NCBI RefSeq assembly: GCF_004348685.1
Contig: NZ_SMKO01000005.1
Location: 1-64,000 of the forward strand
Origin: Nonomuraea deserti
Lineage (GTDB): Bacteria > Actinomycetota > Actinomycetes > Streptosporangiales > Streptosporangiaceae
DNA: 64,000 bases
Direction of reading: 5' to 3'
In this document: piece by piece, positions 1 through 9,316 of the stretch
How the letters are laid out: every line of letters starts with the position of its first letter
Position numbering within the stretch: position 1 is the stretch's first letter
Program-made: the position numbers and the translations under genes
Notes under the pieces: model-generated
Told to the model about the DNA's origin: nothing
Databases searched by the model: none
The model's input: the letters and a program-made list of their open reading frames with translations, nothing else

Positions 1-15
1 GTTCAGCGGGCGGGT

Positions 16-720
16 TCAGCGGGTGGGTTGCGTGGTCGCGGCGGTTCGGGGTTCGTTCTCCCGGGCCGGTTTGTACGCCCGCCCCGCGGCCTCGATGTGG
101 GCTTTGGCCGCACTCCCGGCCGCCGCCGGATCCCCGGCGCGGATCCCGGCGACGATGGCCCGGTGTTGTTCGGTGATCGCGCCGGCCCAGTGCGGGTCGT
201 CGAGGTTGGCCACGGTCGTGACCGCGATGCGGTCCCACACCCGGTGCAGGGTGTCCTCGAGGAACGGGTTGCCGGCCGCCGCCCCGATGGCGCGGTGCAG
301 GGCCAGGTTGGCCTGGGCGGAGGCGTGGGCGTCGTGGGTCTGCACGGCCGCCTCGACCGCGTCGACGGCCCGGTCGAGCGCGTCGATGTCGGCGGGGGGC
401 AGTTGTCCCCGCGCCTGCCGGGTGGCGGCCAGCTCGGCGGCCAGCGCTTCGAGTGTGGCGCGCAGGACGAACAGGTGCTTCGCCTCGGCGGCGGTCAGCG
501 CCGCGACGGCGACGCCGCGGGCGGCCGGGATGACCAGCCCTTCGGCCAGTAACCTGCCGATGGCCTCGCGTACGGGAGTGCGGCTGACGCCCAGGTCGGC
601 GGCCACGGCCGCCTCCGTCAGCCGCTGGCCGGGGGCGTATCGCCCCTCCGCGAACCGATGGCGCAGCGCCACGTAGACCGCATGGGCGCTGCCCGGCTGG
701 GATTCGGAAGAGACCGCCAT
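16..720 (-). CDS. GntR family transcriptional regulator, FCD subfamily
   Basis: A 234-residue DNA-binding repressor/activator. Residues about 10-75 form a winged helix-turn-helix, including LGVSRTPVREAIGRLLAEGLV. The rest is the all-helical FCD ligand-binding domain, with the metal-site histidines seen in this family (LALHRAI, EQHRAI, AKAHIEA). The chosen ATG gives a normal family length; the open frame extends much further upstream, but that stretch has no family homology. The gene is divergent from the catabolic operon beginning at 829. Two copies of a perfect palindrome lie between them, so autoregulation and control of that operon by the pathway substrate is the likely role. The ligand is unknown. 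Confidence 0.9.
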   Translation of the reverse strand: MAVSSESQPGSAHAVYVALRHRFAEGRYAPGQRLTEAAVAADLGVSRTPVREAIGRLLAEGLVIPAARGVAVAALTAAEAKHLFVLRATLEALAAELAATRQARGQLPPADIDALDRAVDAVEAAVQTHDAHASAQANLALHRAIGAAAGNPFLEDTLHRVWDRIAVTTVANLDDPHWAGAITEQHRAIVAGIRAGDPAAAGSAAKAHIEAAGRAYKPARENEPRTAATTQPTR

Positions 721-733
721 GCGGCGAGTATAC

Positions 734-782
734 ATTGCATGCAATCGCCCTTCGAACACTCTTGACATGCATTGCATGCAAT
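734..782. promoter_or_regulatory. Twin palindromic operators for the adjacent GntR regulator
   Basis: ATTGCATGCAAT, a perfect 12-bp palindrome, occurs at 734-745 and again at 771-782, with centres 37 bp apart, in the divergent GntR/permease intergenic region. A TTGACA hexamer at 762-767 reads toward the permease and places the second palindrome in the -35/-10 spacer. Binding there would block transcription of the rightward operon. The link to the flanking GntR protein is inferred from position. Confidence 0.75.
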
Positions 783-828
783 GAATACGTTGCCTCACAC
801 GTGAGCCGGAAGCCGGAGGGAGGACGAC

Positions 829-1578
829 ATGCTCGACCCGCTGCAGCTGCTCGTTCTCGCCGGTGCCGGCTTCCTGGCCGGCGCCGTGAACGGTGTCGCG
901 GGGGGCGGTTCGCTGATCTCGTTCCCCGCGCTCATGGCGATGGGATATTCGCCCATCGCCGCCAACGTCACGAGCGCGCTGGCCACCCTGCCCGGCTACG
1001 TCGGCGGGCTGGCCGGCTACCGCGACGAGTTGCCCGCCGTGCGCCCGAGGGTCCCGCGGCTCGCCGTGGTCAGCGCCTGCGGCGCCGCGTGCGGGTCGGC
1101 GATCCTGCTCGCCGCGCCCCCCGACCAGTTCGAGTCGGTCGTCCCGTTCCTCGTCCTCGTCTCCGTCGTCGCCCTGGCCCTGCAGGAGAGCCTGGCACGG
1201 CGCATCGGCAGGGACACGGCGGCGGGCGGCGGTCACGCGCTGCTGGCCGGCCAGTTCGTGGTCGCGATGTACGGCGGCTACTTCGCCGCCGGGCTCGGTG
1301 TCATGATGCTCGCCGTCCTGGGCACGTTCCTGGCGGACGACCTGCACAGGCTCAACGCGCTCAAGAGCGCGCTGTCCCTGGTCGTCGGCCTGGTCTCGGC
1401 CCTGTGCTTCTCCGTCTTCGGCCCCGTCGAGTGGATCCCGGTCGCCGTCATGTCGCTCACCGGGCTGGCGGGCGGCCGGAGCGGAGTGGTGCTCGCCCGG
1501 CGCGTGCCGCCCCACGTCTTACGGTGGCTCATCGTCGGCTTCGGTCTCATCCTGTCCGTCGCGCTCTTCGTGAGGTGA
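829..1578 (+). CDS. TauE/SafE family membrane transporter
   Basis: A 249-residue polytopic membrane protein with about eight hydrophobic segments. The N-terminal segment has the family's glycine-rich signature (GAVNGVAGGGSLISFP), and a second half-repeat begins near residue 145. Members export or import sulfonates, sulfite or small organic acids. The start is supported by a GGAGGGAGGA ribosome-binding site just upstream. It is the first gene of a rightward operon; the next ORF begins 2 bp after its stop. In this setting it may move the pathway's substrate or an anionic product. The substrate cannot be read from the sequence. Confidence 0.85.
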   Translation: MLDPLQLLVLAGAGFLAGAVNGVAGGGSLISFPALMAMGYSPIAANVTSALATLPGYVGGLAGYRDELPAVRPRVPRLAVVSACGAACGSAILLAAPPDQFESVVPFLVLVSVVALALQESLARRIGRDTAAGGGHALLAGQFVVAMYGGYFAAGLGVMMLAVLGTFLADDLHRLNALKSALSLVVGLVSALCFSVFGPVEWIPVAVMSLTGLAGGRSGVVLARRVPPHVLRWLIVGFGLILSVALFVR

Positions 1579-1580
1579 CC

Positions 1581-2963
1581 ATGCGCGAACGACCCGACCT
1601 TCTCATCACCGGCACGCACCTGATCTCCATGGACCCCGCGGTCGGCGACGTCGCGGGCGCCGACGTCCTGGTGCGTGACGGGCGGATCGCCGAAATCGGC
1701 CCGCACGCCGGCGCGCGCGACGCCGCGGACGCGGAAGTGATCGACGGCACGGGCACGATCACGTTGCCCGGCTTCGTCGACACTCACTGGCACCTGTGGA
1801 ACTCCCTGCTCCGCGGCACGGTCGGCGACCGTCCCGGCACCGGCTACTTCACCGTCAAGCGGGCTCTCGCACCCCACTTCGAGCTGGGCGACTTCTACTG
1901 GGCGGCCCGGTTCGGGCTGGCCGAGGCGATCAGCGGCGGCATCACGACGGTGCACAACTTCGACCACAACGTCCGCGGCCCCCAGGACGCCGACGCCAAC
2001 ATCCAGGCGCACCTGGACTCCGGCCTGCGCGGGCGCTTCTCGTACGGCCCGCCGGACTCGGCGCCGCCCGAGGCCACCAACGACCTCGACGACCTTCGCA
2101 AGTTGCGGGCGCGCTGGCCCGACGAGCAGCTCGACGGCAGGCTGGACTTCGGCGTCGCGCTGCGCGGGCCGTACCGGACGCCTCCCGAGGTGTACGAGCG
2201 CGAGTGGGCCGAGGCCCGCGCGCTCGGGCTGCCCATCACCATGCACTGCGACCGGTGCCTGCGCGAGGAGGGCTGCCGCGCCTGCGGCCTCGTCCGCCTG
2301 GAGGAGCTGGGCCTGCTGGGCGAGGACGTGCAGGTCGTCCACGCCGTGCACGCCGACGCCCGCGACGTCGAGGCGCTGGCCCGCACCGGCACCAGGGTGT
2401 CGCTGAGCCCGATGACCGAGCTGCGCACCATGGGCTTCCCGCTGCTCACGGAGCTGCTGGAGGCGGGCGTGCCGGTCTCGCTCTCCCTCGACACGCTCGC
2501 CATGCCGACCAGCGCCGACATCCTCGGCCACCTGCGCATGATCGTCTCAGTGGAGGCGGCGCGTACGGGGTCCGGCACGGTCACCCCGCGCCGGCTGCTC
2601 CAGCTGGCCACCATCGACGGGGCCAGGGATCTCGGCCTCCACGACACCATCGGTTCTGTCACCCCCGGCAAGCGCGCCGACCTCGTGATCCTGCGGGCGT
2701 CCGACATCAACCTGGTCCCCTCGGGCGACCCGGTCGAGGCGCTCGTCTACACCGGCCAGGTCGACAACATCGACACCGTCATCGCCGACGGCCGCGTACT
2801 GAAGCGGCAGGGCGGGCTCGTGCTGGACGAAGGCGAGCCGGACCCTGTCGCCATGGCAGCGGTCCGCCGGGACGCCCTGCTCGGCAGGGCCGCGGCGGCA
2901 GGCGACTGGCCCCCTTCATCGACCACGCCGTCAACCACCGCAGGCGAAAGGAGTCTGCAATGA
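1581..2963 (+). CDS. Amidohydrolase (SsnA/AtzA-like metal-dependent deaminase or hydrolase)
   Basis: A 460-residue TIM-barrel metallohydrolase of the chlorohydrolase/cytosine-deaminase type. The small beta domain precedes the metal-binding HxH of PGFVDTHWHLWN (about residue 70). Further metal ligands are the His in ITMHCDRC, the His in QVVHAVHAD, and the Asp in SLSLDTLAMPT. The C-terminus has the usual TPGKRADLVIL motif. Directly after the third ligand is an unusual CX2CX5CX2C cluster, which could be a structural zinc knuckle. The stop overlaps the following MFS start (ATGA). The family hydrolyses C-N or C-Cl bonds on heterocycles; the substrate here is unknown. Confidence 0.88.
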   Translation: MRERPDLLITGTHLISMDPAVGDVAGADVLVRDGRIAEIGPHAGARDAADAEVIDGTGTITLPGFVDTHWHLWNSLLRGTVGDRPGTGYFTVKRALAPHFELGDFYWAARFGLAEAISGGITTVHNFDHNVRGPQDADANIQAHLDSGLRGRFSYGPPDSAPPEATNDLDDLRKLRARWPDEQLDGRLDFGVALRGPYRTPPEVYEREWAEARALGLPITMHCDRCLREEGCRACGLVRLEELGLLGEDVQVVHAVHADARDVEALARTGTRVSLSPMTELRTMGFPLLTELLEAGVPVSLSLDTLAMPTSADILGHLRMIVSVEAARTGSGTVTPRRLLQLATIDGARDLGLHDTIGSVTPGKRADLVILRASDINLVPSGDPVEALVYTGQVDNIDTVIADGRVLKRQGGLVLDEGEPDPVAMAAVRRDALLGRAAAAGDWPPSSTTPSTTAGERSLQ

Positions 2964-4198
2964 CCGCCCCCCACCCCACGGCCGCGCGGAGCGCACTCGC
3001 GCCCAGAGTCGCGGTCGCCATGTTCGGCCTGCTGCTGCTGGCCTACACCGTCAACGCGATGGACCGGATGGTCTTCCCCATCCTGCTCGTCGAGGTCCGC
3101 GCCGAGTACGGCTTCAGCCTGGAGTCGGCGGGCCTGCAGGCCACCGTGTTCGCCATCGGCATGGGCCTGGCCGGACTGCCCGCCGGATACCTCCAGCGCA
3201 GGCTCGGGCGCAAGCGCACGATCGTCGTCGGCACGCTGGTGTTCTCTCTCGCGACCGCGCTCACCGTGGTCTCGATCGGATTCTTCGACATGCTGGTGTG
3301 GCGCGTGCTGTCCGGCGTCGGCGAGGCACTGCAGCTAGCGATGATCATCGCGGTCGCGTCGAGCGCCTTCCCCGCCCGCCGCGGCGTGGCGATCGGCAGC
3401 GTCAACATGGCCTTCGCGGCCGGCTCGATCATCGGCCCCTCGCTCGGCAGCGTCCTGCTGGAGGGGTACGGCACGTGGCGGGCCCCGATGATCGCCTACG
3501 CCCTCATCGGCGTCGCGCTGGCGCTGGCCATCGTGTTCCTGGTCTCGCCGCGGCTGACCGAGATCGACCCGGCCGAGACCACGTCCAGGCACGTCGGCGG
3601 CGCGCGCCGGCTCCTGTCGCGCAACCCGCTCGTGCTGGCCGTCATCACGGCCCTGTTCGGGCTGGCCGACTTCGCCTTCATCGGCCTGTACGCCAGCTAC
3701 CTGCGCGACCAGCTCGACTACAGCCCCGGCGGCGCCGGGTTCGTCATCGGCCTGTCCGGCCTGGCGGCCTTCGCCTCCCCGGTCGGCGGCCACCTCGCCG
3801 ACCGGTTCAGCCCGAGGGTCGTGCTGACGGTGCTCAACCTCGGCGTGGCCGCCAGCGGCTGCGCCCTCTTCCTCGGGTCCGCCTCCACCCCCTGGCAGGC
3901 GACCTTCTCGTTCCTGTTCGGGCTGTTCGCCAGCGCCGGCATGTACGTGGCAGCGGCCAGCTACCTCGTCAAGTCGGCCGGCAGCGAGATCGTCAGCCGG
4001 GCCGCCGGGCTCTTCGTCACCTGCATCTACGTGGCGGCCGGCGTCGCGGGCCTGCTCTTCAGCACCCTGGTCGAGGCCGCCGGCTGGGTCGGCGCGGGCA
4101 TGGTGCAGATCGTCGGCTTCTCGGTGCTGGGCGCCGCGCTGGCGCTCGCGCTGCGCCCCGACCTGTTCAGCAAGACCACCACTCCCGAGGTTCACTGA
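2960..4198 (+). CDS. Major facilitator superfamily transporter
   Basis: A 412-residue secondary transporter with twelve predicted membrane segments. An MFS loop signature lies between segments 2 and 3 (GYLQRRLGRKRT), and its counterpart in the second half is GGHLADRFSPRVVL. The N-terminal segment carries NAMDRMVFPILL, similar to organic-acid carriers of the family. It is preceded by AAAGGAG and overlaps both neighbours by a few bases (ATGA at the start, TGATG at the end), so it is translationally coupled in the operon. It probably imports the compound degraded by the flanking hydrolases. Confidence 0.88.
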   Translation: MTAPHPTAARSALAPRVAVAMFGLLLLAYTVNAMDRMVFPILLVEVRAEYGFSLESAGLQATVFAIGMGLAGLPAGYLQRRLGRKRTIVVGTLVFSLATALTVVSIGFFDMLVWRVLSGVGEALQLAMIIAVASSAFPARRGVAIGSVNMAFAAGSIIGPSLGSVLLEGYGTWRAPMIAYALIGVALALAIVFLVSPRLTEIDPAETTSRHVGGARRLLSRNPLVLAVITALFGLADFAFIGLYASYLRDQLDYSPGGAGFVIGLSGLAAFASPVGGHLADRFSPRVVLTVLNLGVAASGCALFLGSASTPWQATFSFLFGLFASAGMYVAAASYLVKSAGSEIVSRAAGLFVTCIYVAAGVAGLLFSTLVEAAGWVGAGMVQIVGFSVLGAALALALRPDLFSKTTTPEVH

Positions 4199-4899
4199 TG
4201 CTCTGGCAAGCCACCCAGGTCACGCTGCCCGTGAGCGGCAGCCCCGACCGTTTCCCCGTACGCCGCGTCTACTGCGTCGGCCGCAACTACCTCGACCACA
4301 TCAGGGAGATGAAGGAGGGCGACGAGCGCGACGACCCCTTCTTCTTCCAGAAGCCGGCCGACGCGGTCGTGACCGACGGCGGCGAGGTGCCCTACCCGCC
4401 GCAGACCGGGGACCTGCACTACGAGGGCGAGCTGGTCGTCGCCATCGGCGCCGAGGGCGCGGATGTCGGCGTGCGGGACGCGTACGGGCTCGTCTTCGGT
4501 CACGCCGCCGGCATCGACCTGACCCGGCGCGACCGCCAGCGGGACTGCCGCGAGCGGGCCCACCCGTGGGAGGCCGGCAAGTCGTTCGACCACTCGGCCC
4601 CCTGCGGCCCGATCCTGCCCGGCTCGGAGCCACTGTCCGGAGAGCTGCTGCTGACCGTCGACGGCGAGCGGCGCCAGCACACCGGGCTGGAGCTGATGAT
4701 TTGGAACGTCCCCGAGATCATCAGCCACCTGTCGCGCTCGTTCCGGCTGATGCCGGGCGACCTGATCTACACCGGCACCCCGGCGGGCGTCGGCCCCGTG
4801 CTGCCCGGCGACCGCGTCCGCGTCGAGATCACCGGCCTGCCCTCCCTGACCGTCACCATCGTCGAAGGAGACACCCATGCGTCCCAGCGAACGGCTTGA
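4198..4899 (+). CDS. Fumarylacetoacetate hydrolase family protein, fumarylpyruvate hydrolase-like
   Basis: A 233-residue single-domain FAH-fold enzyme that cleaves or decarboxylates beta-diketo acids with a divalent metal. The metal/catalytic motif is HYEGELVVAIG (about residues 78-88). The segment GIDLTRRDRQRD, followed by HPWEAGKSFDHSAPCGP, closely resembles fumarylpyruvate hydrolases of gentisate pathways. C-terminal LIYTGTPAGVGPVLPGD is the family closing motif. Its ATG overlaps the transporter stop, and its 3' end overlaps the next gene by 23 bp. It suggests the pathway ends in a diketo acid split into central metabolites; a gentisate-type ring-cleavage dioxygenase is not present nearby. 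Confidence 0.88.
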   Translation: MLWQATQVTLPVSGSPDRFPVRRVYCVGRNYLDHIREMKEGDERDDPFFFQKPADAVVTDGGEVPYPPQTGDLHYEGELVVAIGAEGADVGVRDAYGLVFGHAAGIDLTRRDRQRDCRERAHPWEAGKSFDHSAPCGPILPGSEPLSGELLLTVDGERRQHTGLELMIWNVPEIISHLSRSFRLMPGDLIYTGTPAGVGPVLPGDRVRVEITGLPSLTVTIVEGDTHASQRTA

Positions 4900-5749
4900 G
4901 TACGACCCCATCGAGGGCCGCCCCGCGCTCCGCCTGCCCGCCGGCGAGCGCATGGCGGTCTGGGTCATCGTCAACGTGGAGACCTGGTCCGACACCGACC
5001 CGATGCCGAGGACGGTGCTCACCCCGCCGGCCGGCGGCATCCCCGCCCCCGACGTGCCCAACTGGGCGTGGCACGAGTACGGCAACCGCGTCGGCGTGTG
5101 GCGCATGATCGAGGCCATGGACCGGCAGGAGGTGACCGGCACGCTGGCGATCAACGGCCAGGCCGTCACCCACTACCCGCAGATCGCGAGGGCCGCCCAG
5201 GACCGCGGGTGGGAGTTCGTCGGCCACGGCTTCACCCAGAAGAACATGCAGAAGGTCGAGGACGAGCGGGCCGACATCCAGGCCACCACCAAGGCGATCG
5301 AGACGGCGACGGGCCGCCGCCCGCGCGGATGGCTCGGCCCGGGGCTGACCGAGACCTGGGAGACGCCCGACATCCTGGTCGAGGAGGGGTACGAGTACGT
5401 CTGCGACTGGGTGCTCGACGACCAGCCCGTGGAGCTGGCCACCAGGACGTCGCCCATCGTGAACCTCCCCTACACCCAGGAGTGCAACGACGTCGCGATG
5501 ATGCTGATCCAGCACCATCCGGCCCGCGAGTACTTCCAGCGCGCCGTCGACCAGTTCGACCAGATCTACAAGGACTCCGCGGACTCGGCCAGGGTGATGG
5601 CGCTGGTCGTGCACCCGTACATCATGGGTGTCCCGCACCGGCTGCGGTATTTCGAGCAGGCCCTGCAGCACATCAGGGCCCACAGGGACGTCGCGTTCAT
5701 GACCGGCGAGCAGATCCTCGACTGGTACCGGGACGTCCACCGTCCCTGA
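4877..5749 (+). CDS. Polysaccharide deacetylase family protein, PuuE allantoinase-like
   Basis: A 290-residue NodB-fold protein. The first motif is VNVETWSD rather than the classical TFDD, and the second is GHGFTQKNM. This pattern matches the PuuE/allantoinase-like and related amide-hydrolase branch rather than chitin deacetylases. There is no signal peptide, so it is cytoplasmic, which also argues against a wall polysaccharide substrate. GAAGGAG lies 7 bp before the ATG, inside the end of the preceding FAH gene. As the last gene of the operon it probably opens a cyclic amide or removes an acyl group in the same pathway as the amidohydrolase. Confidence 0.82.
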   Translation: MRPSERLEYDPIEGRPALRLPAGERMAVWVIVNVETWSDTDPMPRTVLTPPAGGIPAPDVPNWAWHEYGNRVGVWRMIEAMDRQEVTGTLAINGQAVTHYPQIARAAQDRGWEFVGHGFTQKNMQKVEDERADIQATTKAIETATGRRPRGWLGPGLTETWETPDILVEEGYEYVCDWVLDDQPVELATRTSPIVNLPYTQECNDVAMMLIQHHPAREYFQRAVDQFDQIYKDSADSARVMALVVHPYIMGVPHRLRYFEQALQHIRAHRDVAFMTGEQILDWYRDVHRP

Positions 5750-5811
5750 CGGGGCGCGGCCCGTACCCCCTATCGTCTGGTCGATGACCGGAGCGGAGAG
5801 GTGGGCGTGAG

Positions 5812-6249
5812 ATGACGTGGTGGTCGGCGGTCCGGTTCCTGCACGTGTTGTCGGCGGCGCTGTGGGTCGGCGGGCAGCTCACCGTGTCGCTGGTGCTCCT
5901 GCCCGTCGTCCGCCGGTCGATGGACGCGCAGCGGCGGCGCGAGGTGCTGAACGCGGTCGGCCGCCGGTTCGGCCTCTTCACCGCGGCGGTGCTCCTGCCC
6001 GTCCAGGTCGTCACCGGGGTGGCCATCGCCGGGCACAAGGGCGTCACCTGGGCCTCGCTCGCCGACCCCGGTTACGGCCGGATCCTGGCGGCCAAGCTGC
6101 TGCTGTTCTGCGCGGTGATGGCCGCCGCCGCGCTGCACGGCGTGGCCAGTGCCAAGGGCCGGCCGGCGCCGGCCAGGGCCATGGCGATGGCCTCGCTGGC
6201 CGGGTCGCTCGGCGTCATCCTGCTGGCCACGGCCCTGCCCGTGACCTAG
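5812..6249 (+). CDS. CopD-like small integral membrane protein
   Basis: A 145-residue protein with four hydrophobic helices. The first has the histidine-containing FLHVLSAALWVGGQL motif typical of CopD/DUF-type proteins, and the second half has LPVQVVTGVAI. Family members are membrane proteins associated with copper handling or respiratory membranes. It starts about 60 bp after the catabolic operon and may have its own promoter. It ends tail-to-tail with a 4-bp overlap against the NarG-NarI fusion gene. Function is only inferred at family level. Confidence 0.75.
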   Translation: MTWWSAVRFLHVLSAALWVGGQLTVSLVLLPVVRRSMDAQRRREVLNAVGRRFGLFTAAVLLPVQVVTGVAIAGHKGVTWASLADPGYGRILAAKLLLFCAVMAAAALHGVASAKGRPAPARAMAMASLAGSLGVILLATALPVT

Positions 6250-7517
6250 CGGGAGGGTTCCCAGCCGCGCCGGGTGGCCGGCCGCGCCTCGTCCCTGCTG
6301 CGGTAGACGATGTACGGGCGGGTGAGGTAGCCCACGGGAGCGGTCAGCATGTGCACCAGCCGGGTGAACGGCCAGATCGTGAACAACACCAGCGCGCTGA
6401 GCGCGTGCAGCTGGAACAGCAGGGGAGCGCCGGCCATCAGCGCCGGTTCCGGCCGGAAGTAGAAGATCGACCGGAACCACGGCGAGACGGTGTTGCGGTA
6501 GTCGTAGCCGCCGCCGACGAGGTTGGCCATGACCGTCGCGGCCAGGCCGAGGGCGATCGTGAGGGCCAGCACGGCGTACATCAGCTTGTCGTTGCGGGTG
6601 GTCGCCATGAAGACCGGGCCGACGGTGCGCCGCCGGTAGATCAGGATCGCCATGCCGCCCACCGTCGCCACGCCCACGATCGTGCCGAGGACGACGGCGA
6701 GCAGGTGGTAGAGCCCTTTGACGGGCACGTTGGAGCCCCACACCAGCAGGTACGAGGCGTCCCACCAATCGGCCGACTCGGGCACGTCGGTCTGGTCGCC
6801 GAACACCTGGGGCGAGGCCACCGGCAGGTCGGCGTACCAGTCGTAGAACGACAACATCGCGCCGCCGATCAGCGAGACGAACCGGGCGCCGGCCGCGTGC
6901 GAGGCCATCGACATGGCGGGGATCGGGGAGAAACCCGCCACGCGGTCGGGGCCGTACTCCTTGATCGTGTGCACGTGGGCCGCGGCGACGATCTCGACGG
7001 CCTCGTCCCAGCCGATCCTGACCAGCCCGCCCTTCCCCCGCGCGGACTGGTACCGCTCCCGCCTGGCCGGATCCGTGGTGATCTCCGCCCACGCCTCGAC
7101 CGGGTCGCCGAGCCTGGCCCTCGCCTCGCGGTACATCTCCACCAGTACGCCGCGCGCGTAGGGGTAGCGCACCCGGGTGGGCGAGTACGTGTACCAGGAG
7201 AAGGCGGCGCCGCGCGGGCAGCCACGCGGCTCGTACTCGGGGCGGTCGCCGCCGACGCTCGGGTAGTCGGTCTCCTGCGCCTCCCAGGTGATGATCCCGT
7301 CCTTGACGTAGACCTTCCACGAGCACGAGCCCGTGCAGTTCACGCCGTGGGTCGAGCGCACCACCTTGTCGTGGCTCCAGCGGTCGCGGTAGAACGCGTC
7401 GGCCTGGCGCCCGCCCACCTGGTGCAGGGTGCGCAGATCCGGCGAGACCGTCCCGGACCGGAGATGCCGCCCCATCTTCAGCAACGCGTCGCTGACAGGC
7501 CCGTCCATCGCCGTCAT
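6246..7517 (-). CDS. In-frame NarG-NarI fusion, remnant of a respiratory nitrate reductase operon
   Basis: The 423-residue frame starts as NarG, the molybdopterin subunit, and ends as NarI, the cytochrome b subunit. Residues 1 to about 265 carry the NarG [4Fe-4S] ligands (H57, C61, C65, C100), spaced exactly as E. coli H49/C53/C57/C92. The DWYADLP motif is also present; D230 corresponds to the molybdenum-ligating Asp222. At about residue 265, after LLVWGSNVP, the protein switches to NarI transmembrane sequence. H371 and H389 keep the 18-residue spacing of the NarI haem ligands H187/H205. The rest of NarG, all of NarH and NarJ, and the start of NarI are missing. Nitrate reduction by this product is not credible; it is probably a deletion scar that stayed open. 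Confidence 0.88.
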   Translation of the reverse strand: MTAMDGPVSDALLKMGRHLRSGTVSPDLRTLHQVGGRQADAFYRDRWSHDKVVRSTHGVNCTGSCSWKVYVKDGIITWEAQETDYPSVGGDRPEYEPRGCPRGAAFSWYTYSPTRVRYPYARGVLVEMYREARARLGDPVEAWAEITTDPARRERYQSARGKGGLVRIGWDEAVEIVAAAHVHTIKEYGPDRVAGFSPIPAMSMASHAAGARFVSLIGGAMLSFYDWYADLPVASPQVFGDQTDVPESADWWDASYLLVWGSNVPVKGLYHLLAVVLGTIVGVATVGGMAILIYRRRTVGPVFMATTRNDKLMYAVLALTIALGLAATVMANLVGGGYDYRNTVSPWFRSIFYFRPEPALMAGAPLLFQLHALSALVLFTIWPFTRLVHMLTAPVGYLTRPYIVYRSRDEARPATRRGWEPSR

Positions 7518-7661
7518 GTCACTCGTCTTCCTGCCGTCACGAAGCCGACATGCCCGGCACTGCTGTCGTAGCCCGAGAAGGCGTGAGGAAACACGAGACA
7601 GCCGGGAGGACGGCCATATGACGAAAACTTCAGGGAACCTTGGACGCGATCGTGCGCGACG

Positions 7662-9125
<1,464 letters not shown>

Positions 9126-9316
9126 CGACTGTCACCTCAGCGTCGTCCCAGGCCCCGTATCACCGGACCCGTCGTGTTTGGCGTCATGCTACAGCGGGTC
9201 CGCCGGGGGCTCTCGTGGTCATATGACCCGTTCCAACCGGTGCGATCCGGCCGGGTCGACCGCGACAGACGACGTAGACGGCGACCGCGTGCGCCCGGGC
9301 CGTCACGCGGCGTCTG

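Noticed and set aside
6246-7517. Annotating the NarG-NarI frame as a functional nitrate reductase alpha subunit
   Set aside because: Only about a fifth of NarG is present, and NarH and NarJ are absent.
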